Part shown: positions 60,890 to 64,000 of the stretch, one piece after another
Numbering within the stretch: position 1 is the stretch's first letter
How the letters are laid out: every line of letters starts with the position of its first letter
Assembly: GCF_012034205.1 (NCBI RefSeq)
Contig: NZ_JAATEM010000003.1
Location: forward strand, 210,895-274,894
DNA from: Streptomyces composti
Lineage (GTDB): Bacteria; Actinomycetota; Actinomycetes; Streptomycetales; Streptomycetaceae
DNA length: 64,000 bases
Reading direction: 5' to 3'
Translations under genes and position numbers: made by a program
Notes under the pieces: model-generated
Database searches by the model: none
The model's input: the letters and a program-made list of their open reading frames with translations, nothing else
Told to the model about the DNA's origin: nothing

Positions 60890-61261
60890 GTGACACTGAT
60901 GATGGCGGTGGCAGCCGTCTGGGGCGTGCTGCAGCTCCTCCTCCTGTCATTGCCCACACGTTCGGTGCGTCTGCCGACCGTGCTGCTCGCGCTTCTGGTC
61001 GGGGTGTACGGGTGTGGCGTGGCGACCGCGCTGGTGGAGTACGGCTACACCCGTCTCCAGGCCGGCCGGTCGGGGCAGTCGCTGGTCGAGGTGGTGAACA
61101 CCACCAGCTACACCGTGGCGCCCTGGGCGGAAGAACTCATCAAGCTCAGTCCCTTGCTGCTGGCGGGATGGAGTCCGGTCATCCGCCGGCAGTGGGGACT
61201 CACGGACTTCGTGGTGCTGGGCTCGGCGCTGGGCAGCGGATTCGGAACGCGCCGACGGTGA
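60890..61261 (+). pseudogene. N-terminal piece of a PrsW-like membrane protease, truncated by an internal deletion
   Basis: The 123 codons code about three TM helices. The motif AEELIK (Glu81, Glu82, Lys85) followed by LTDFVVLGSALGSGFG is the first conserved block of PrsW-type intramembrane proteases. After GSGFG the frame ends TRRR-stop, where intact PrsW proteins continue with the FxxxE and HxxxD blocks. Those are absent, so protease activity is unlikely. GTG 60890 has GGGGG a few bases upstream. It stops 4 nt before the next frame. Confidence 0.6.
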
Positions 61262-61265
61262 CAGC

Positions 61266-62537
61266 GTGGCAGCCCTGCTGCGGTATGCGGCCTGGCGTCT
61301 GCCCTGGTCGCTGCTGATCGTCCTTCGTTACGTCGGGCTGCGGCGGTCACTGCTGTACGCCGCAGCCGTCGCGCCGCACGACCGTGCCACCAGTGAACTC
61401 GGTTCCGTCCTCACGGGAATCACCGCGCGCATGGACGCGTCCGACAACCAGGCGGCCTGGCGTTCGGTCAACATCCGTGCCTGGCTGAGGGGAAGGCGCA
61501 GGTCTCGCACAACCCGAGCACGGTGGCTCCGGCTGCTTCCGTGGCTCTTGATGCTGCCGTCGCTGCTCTTCCTGGGCGTCGGTTCGTTCCCCTCCACCGC
61601 CGGTCTCCAGGAGTACTTCACGACGGGGCAGGGGCCGGCGATCCTCATGGGGTTCGCCGTCGCCGCCCTCGCCTGGATCGCCTGCCAGCTGATCATCCTG
61701 TTACGGGCCTGGCGGCAGGCTTCGTCCCAGCCCGTGGCGGAGTCGCTGGCCGCACATCGCTTCCGCTGCGGCATCGCGGCAGGGGCGGCCACGACGGGAA
61801 CTTTCCTGCTGTGGCGAGGACTCGGGCCGGCCGGCCCGGACGGCAGGAGTATCAAGACCCTGCATCTGCTCGAGGCGCTGGACACCTTCTTCGTCTACCT
61901 CGGCTTCGCTCTTCTCCTGCTCTCCCTGCTGGCCCTGTTCCCGCCCACCGGTTTCGCCCTGGCCGGAGGCGGTGCGGTCGGCGCGGTCACAGCCCCAGCC
62001 GCCCTGAACGCGGGTGCCCTCGGGATCGCGGGGGTCGCGCTGCTCGCAGTCGGCGCGGGCGGGGCGGGGGCGGGCGGGACGGGGGGATCCGGCGGTGGCC
62101 CTCGCAGCGGCCTTCCACCGTGGCTACGAGAGCAGTGGAACAGGGGCCGGCAATTCAACAGGGATAACTGGCACCGGTACCCTGCCAACGAGGTCTACCT
62201 GGAGAATGGAAAGTGGCTCGACTCGTATTTACCCGGACGAGAAATTGTTTCGCGCAAGTTCACGCAGATAGCCAAGATCGAACGTTCCACGTTCAAGAAC
62301 TATCTGAATGAGATGAGCCAGAAGTATAGCCCAGGGACGATTGTTCCAGACACTCCGAAGGCGCGCGCGAATTACCCTGAGTTAATCGGGGAACCCTTGA
62401 CGGGGAGATTTGTGTTGGAAGTCCCTGTCCAGTCCCGGCCTGTGCCAGAATGGGCCCTCAGGGAAGCGGCGGACCGTGGCGTAATGATCAGAGATGTGCA
62501 GGGTTTTGTCTACCGGCTACCGAAAGGCACGGGTTGA
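61266..62537 (+). CDS. Multi-TM protein with a candidate polymorphic-toxin C-terminal domain
   Basis: The 423-aa frame begins in what looks like the C-terminal half of the same PrsW-type carrier (AALLRYAAWRLPWSLLIVLR; four to six TM helices to about residue 262). A Gly-rich linker (232-282) leads to a soluble domain of about 130 residues: NEVYLENGKWLDSYLPGREI, VSRKFTQIAKIERSTFKNYL and RFVLEVPVQSRPVPEWALRE. The last pattern resembles toxin tips of polymorphic toxins. Three TTA codons (146, 322, 373) occur. The GTG start has no good ribosome site. It could be translated by coupling or be a decayed gene. Confidence 0.6.
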   Translation: MAALLRYAAWRLPWSLLIVLRYVGLRRSLLYAAAVAPHDRATSELGSVLTGITARMDASDNQAAWRSVNIRAWLRGRRRSRTTRARWLRLLPWLLMLPSLLFLGVGSFPSTAGLQEYFTTGQGPAILMGFAVAALAWIACQLIILLRAWRQASSQPVAESLAAHRFRCGIAAGAATTGTFLLWRGLGPAGPDGRSIKTLHLLEALDTFFVYLGFALLLLSLLALFPPTGFALAGGGAVGAVTAPAALNAGALGIAGVALLAVGAGGAGAGGTGGSGGGPRSGLPPWLREQWNRGRQFNRDNWHRYPANEVYLENGKWLDSYLPGREIVSRKFTQIAKIERSTFKNYLNEMSQKYSPGTIVPDTPKARANYPELIGEPLTGRFVLEVPVQSRPVPEWALREAADRGVMIRDVQGFVYRLPKGTG

Positions 62538-62545
62538 AATCGCTC

Positions 62546-63031
62546 ATGAAGTGGACCTACTGCGAGCAGTGGAACCGTCTGACGGAAGCCCCCATGAGGC
62601 CGCTCACGCCGGAACAGGCAAGAGCCCGACACGAATCCGGTGAACTCTACACCGCCGTACCCGCCTCCGAGGGCGACTCGGCGCCGGAACTCCGTGTGGA
62701 ACTGCGGCTGGAGACCGGCTACGCCTCGGTCGTCTTCATGGATGAGTACGCTCGCGACGAGCTCAACTACCAGTTCACTCTGATCGACGGTTCGCTCTTT
62801 CTGAAAACGGCGAGGTTGTACCGTTACGGGGCATCGCAGGAGCGCGGCGGATACGCAGACGTGGAAAGCATGGAGACCTACCGCATGACGACCGATGGCG
62901 TCATTCAGCGTACGGTCGAGGGGGGCGGGGTGGGGGCCACCGAGAGCCGGTACGGCATTGACGTTTCCAAGAACTGGGAACCTGTCCCGGAGTTCGGGGA
63001 GTACGCCTCGCTGATCCGGCGCGATCGCTGA
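62546..63031 (+). CDS. Candidate immunity protein
   Basis: The 161-aa soluble protein (MKWTYCEQWNRLTEAPMRPL) has ELRVELRLETGYASVVFMDE, YARDELNYQFTLIDGSLFLK and an acidic overall charge, without signal peptide or TM. ATG 62546 is 8 nt after the toxin-domain frame's stop; a TTG at 62534 overlapping that stop is the alternative. Position, size and charge fit the cognate immunity protein of the preceding domain. The family is not recognised. Confidence 0.6.
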   Translation: MKWTYCEQWNRLTEAPMRPLTPEQARARHESGELYTAVPASEGDSAPELRVELRLETGYASVVFMDEYARDELNYQFTLIDGSLFLKTARLYRYGASQERGGYADVESMETYRMTTDGVIQRTVEGGGVGATESRYGIDVSKNWEPVPEFGEYASLIRRDR

Positions 63032-63117
63032 GGGCGGCGGAACGGCACCCCGTGCGGGAGCGGGACTCGATGAGCTGAGCCCCGTTCGCCCGCGACGGCC
63101 GGCTCCTCCCGGCTTCT

Positions 63118-63825
63118 CTACAACTCCGTTGGTTCCAGGGCTCCCAGCCGGGCCATCAGGCCCAGGCGGTCGTACTGCCACCAGCCCTCGGCGATCTTGC
63201 CGTGGCTGTCGAAGCGGAAGATGGTCGTGCCGGTCATGGAGACCTTCTTGCCGGTGGGCGGGATGCCGAGGAACTCGCCCTTGTGCGTGCCCTCCCAGGA
63301 CCAGCGCGTGCAGACGCGGTCGCCCTCGGCGATCTGGTCCTCGAGGCGCATCGTGAGGTCGAAGGCGTTGCGCCAGACGTCCATCTCCCGCCGGAAGTGG
63401 TCCAGACCGACGATGTCCTGCTCATTGGCGGGATCATGGTCGTGGTAGTGCTCCGCGACCAGGCCCGCCATCGGCGACAGATCGTCCTCGCTCTGCAGCA
63501 CCTCGAAGAACCGCCGCGCCGCGTCCGCGTTCAGCCGAGCGTCCCGCACCACGTCGAGGTCGGTGAAGGTCGGCGTCTCCTCGCAGAGCGCCACCATCTC
63601 CTGGAAGATCCGGTCCGTCTCCGGCAGCCCGGAATTGCGCATCGCCTCCTCGTACGACGGGAACTCCACGATCTCCACGACATGCGTCGCGTCCGAGTGG
63701 TCCTTGCCGACCATCGCGTGCGTCGCCGTCCGCTTGCCCCTGGTCTGCTCGACCCACTCGTCCAGGAGCCGGTCCATCTCCTCCAGCAGGTTCGTCCTGC
63801 AGTCGATGAGCTGTACGAAGGTCAT
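63118..63825 (-). CDS. SnoaL-like ester cyclase family protein with an N-terminal extra domain
   Basis: The 235-aa protein starts at ATG 63825 after GAGAGGTGGG. The C-terminal half is SnoaL-like: VAEHYHDHDPANEQDIVGLD, HFRREMDVWRNAFDLTMRLE, CTRWSWEGTHKGEFLGIPPT and GKIAEGWWQYDRLGLMARLG. The N-terminal 95 residues (MTFVQLIDCRTNLLEEMDRL) resemble a small stress-response or ABM-like alpha/beta domain. SnoaL folds catalyse ring closure or act as isomerases or binders; specificity unknown. The final 175 nt of the window hold no supported gene. Confidence 0.8.
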   Translation of the reverse strand: MTFVQLIDCRTNLLEEMDRLLDEWVEQTRGKRTATHAMVGKDHSDATHVVEIVEFPSYEEAMRNSGLPETDRIFQEMVALCEETPTFTDLDVVRDARLNADAARRFFEVLQSEDDLSPMAGLVAEHYHDHDPANEQDIVGLDHFRREMDVWRNAFDLTMRLEDQIAEGDRVCTRWSWEGTHKGEFLGIPPTGKKVSMTGTTIFRFDSHGKIAEGWWQYDRLGLMARLGALEPTEL

Positions 63826-64000
63826 GGTGCCCACCTCTCCGGCCCCCCTGGGATCCGGATGTGTCAGCACCATCCTCCCACCGGGCCGCCACACCCACAG
63901 CTCGCGTGAGCCCTGCGGCGGACGGGCCACCGCTGCGCCTGGCCGGAGCCTGTGGCGGCGATCGCTGCCCACTGCACCGACCTCCCGGTCAGAGAGCAGT

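Overview
The window is from a high-GC actinomycete, almost certainly a Streptomyces chromosome core region. This rests on strongly G/C-ending codons, many GTG starts, near absence of TTA codons, a groES-groEL1 operon behind two CIRCE boxes, and the gene order rpsL-rpsG-fusA-tuf / S10-spc-alpha / rplM-rpsI / glmM-coaA-glmS-acpS-nnr-alr-tsaE-tsaB-rimI-tsaD.

Layout. (1) 1-7.1 kb: the end of rpsL, rpsG, fusA and tuf, then a short accessory stretch (gdhA, a DUF2071 protein, a small cupin). (2) 7.1-25.1 kb: a nearly complete ribosomal protein supercluster, rpsJ to rplO, then secY-adk, map, infA-rpmJ, rpsM-rpsK, rpoA-rplQ and truA. Hairpins sit at the S10/spc boundary, after rplO, adk and rplQ, and between rpsK and rpoA, where rpsD is absent. 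(3) 25.1-30.3 kb: a one-TM protein, a poorly coding stretch with a 22-bp tandem repeat, rplM-rpsI behind a good promoter, and glmM. (4) 30.3-47.3 kb: cell-wall, cofactor and tRNA-modification genes (coaA, glmS, acpS, nnr, alr, tsaE, tsaB, rimI, tsaD) among small lineage genes, tandem repeats, and a mobile-element scar between glmS and acpS. The scar holds a frameshifted LamG-like fragment, an orphan low-GC gene and the C-terminal piece of a tyrosine recombinase. (5) 47.3-57.1 kb: a secreted double-domain erythromycin-esterase-like protein, a GH3 glycosidase with a divergent LacI regulator, a THUMP-like methyltransferase, and two overlapping NodB-type lipoprotein deacetylases. (6) 57.2-59.5 kb: groES-groEL1. 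(7) 59.6-64 kb: accessory genes, including the most interesting locus.

Most interesting locus: at 60.9-63.0 kb a PrsW-like membrane protein is split into two frames, apparently by an internal deletion. Its C-terminus ends in a soluble domain of roughly 50% GC with polymorphic-toxin-tip features. It is followed within 10 bases by a small acidic protein that looks like an immunity protein. The toxin frame carries three TTA codons, so bldA-type control is possible. I read it as a candidate polymorphic toxin/immunity module with an intramembrane-protease-type carrier, possibly decayed. The orphan gene and LamG remnant at 35.2-36.1 kb may be the scar of a second such system.

Limits: everything was read by eye. 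Family calls for ribosomal and housekeeping genes are secure. Promoters, hairpins and toxin/immunity roles are inferred.
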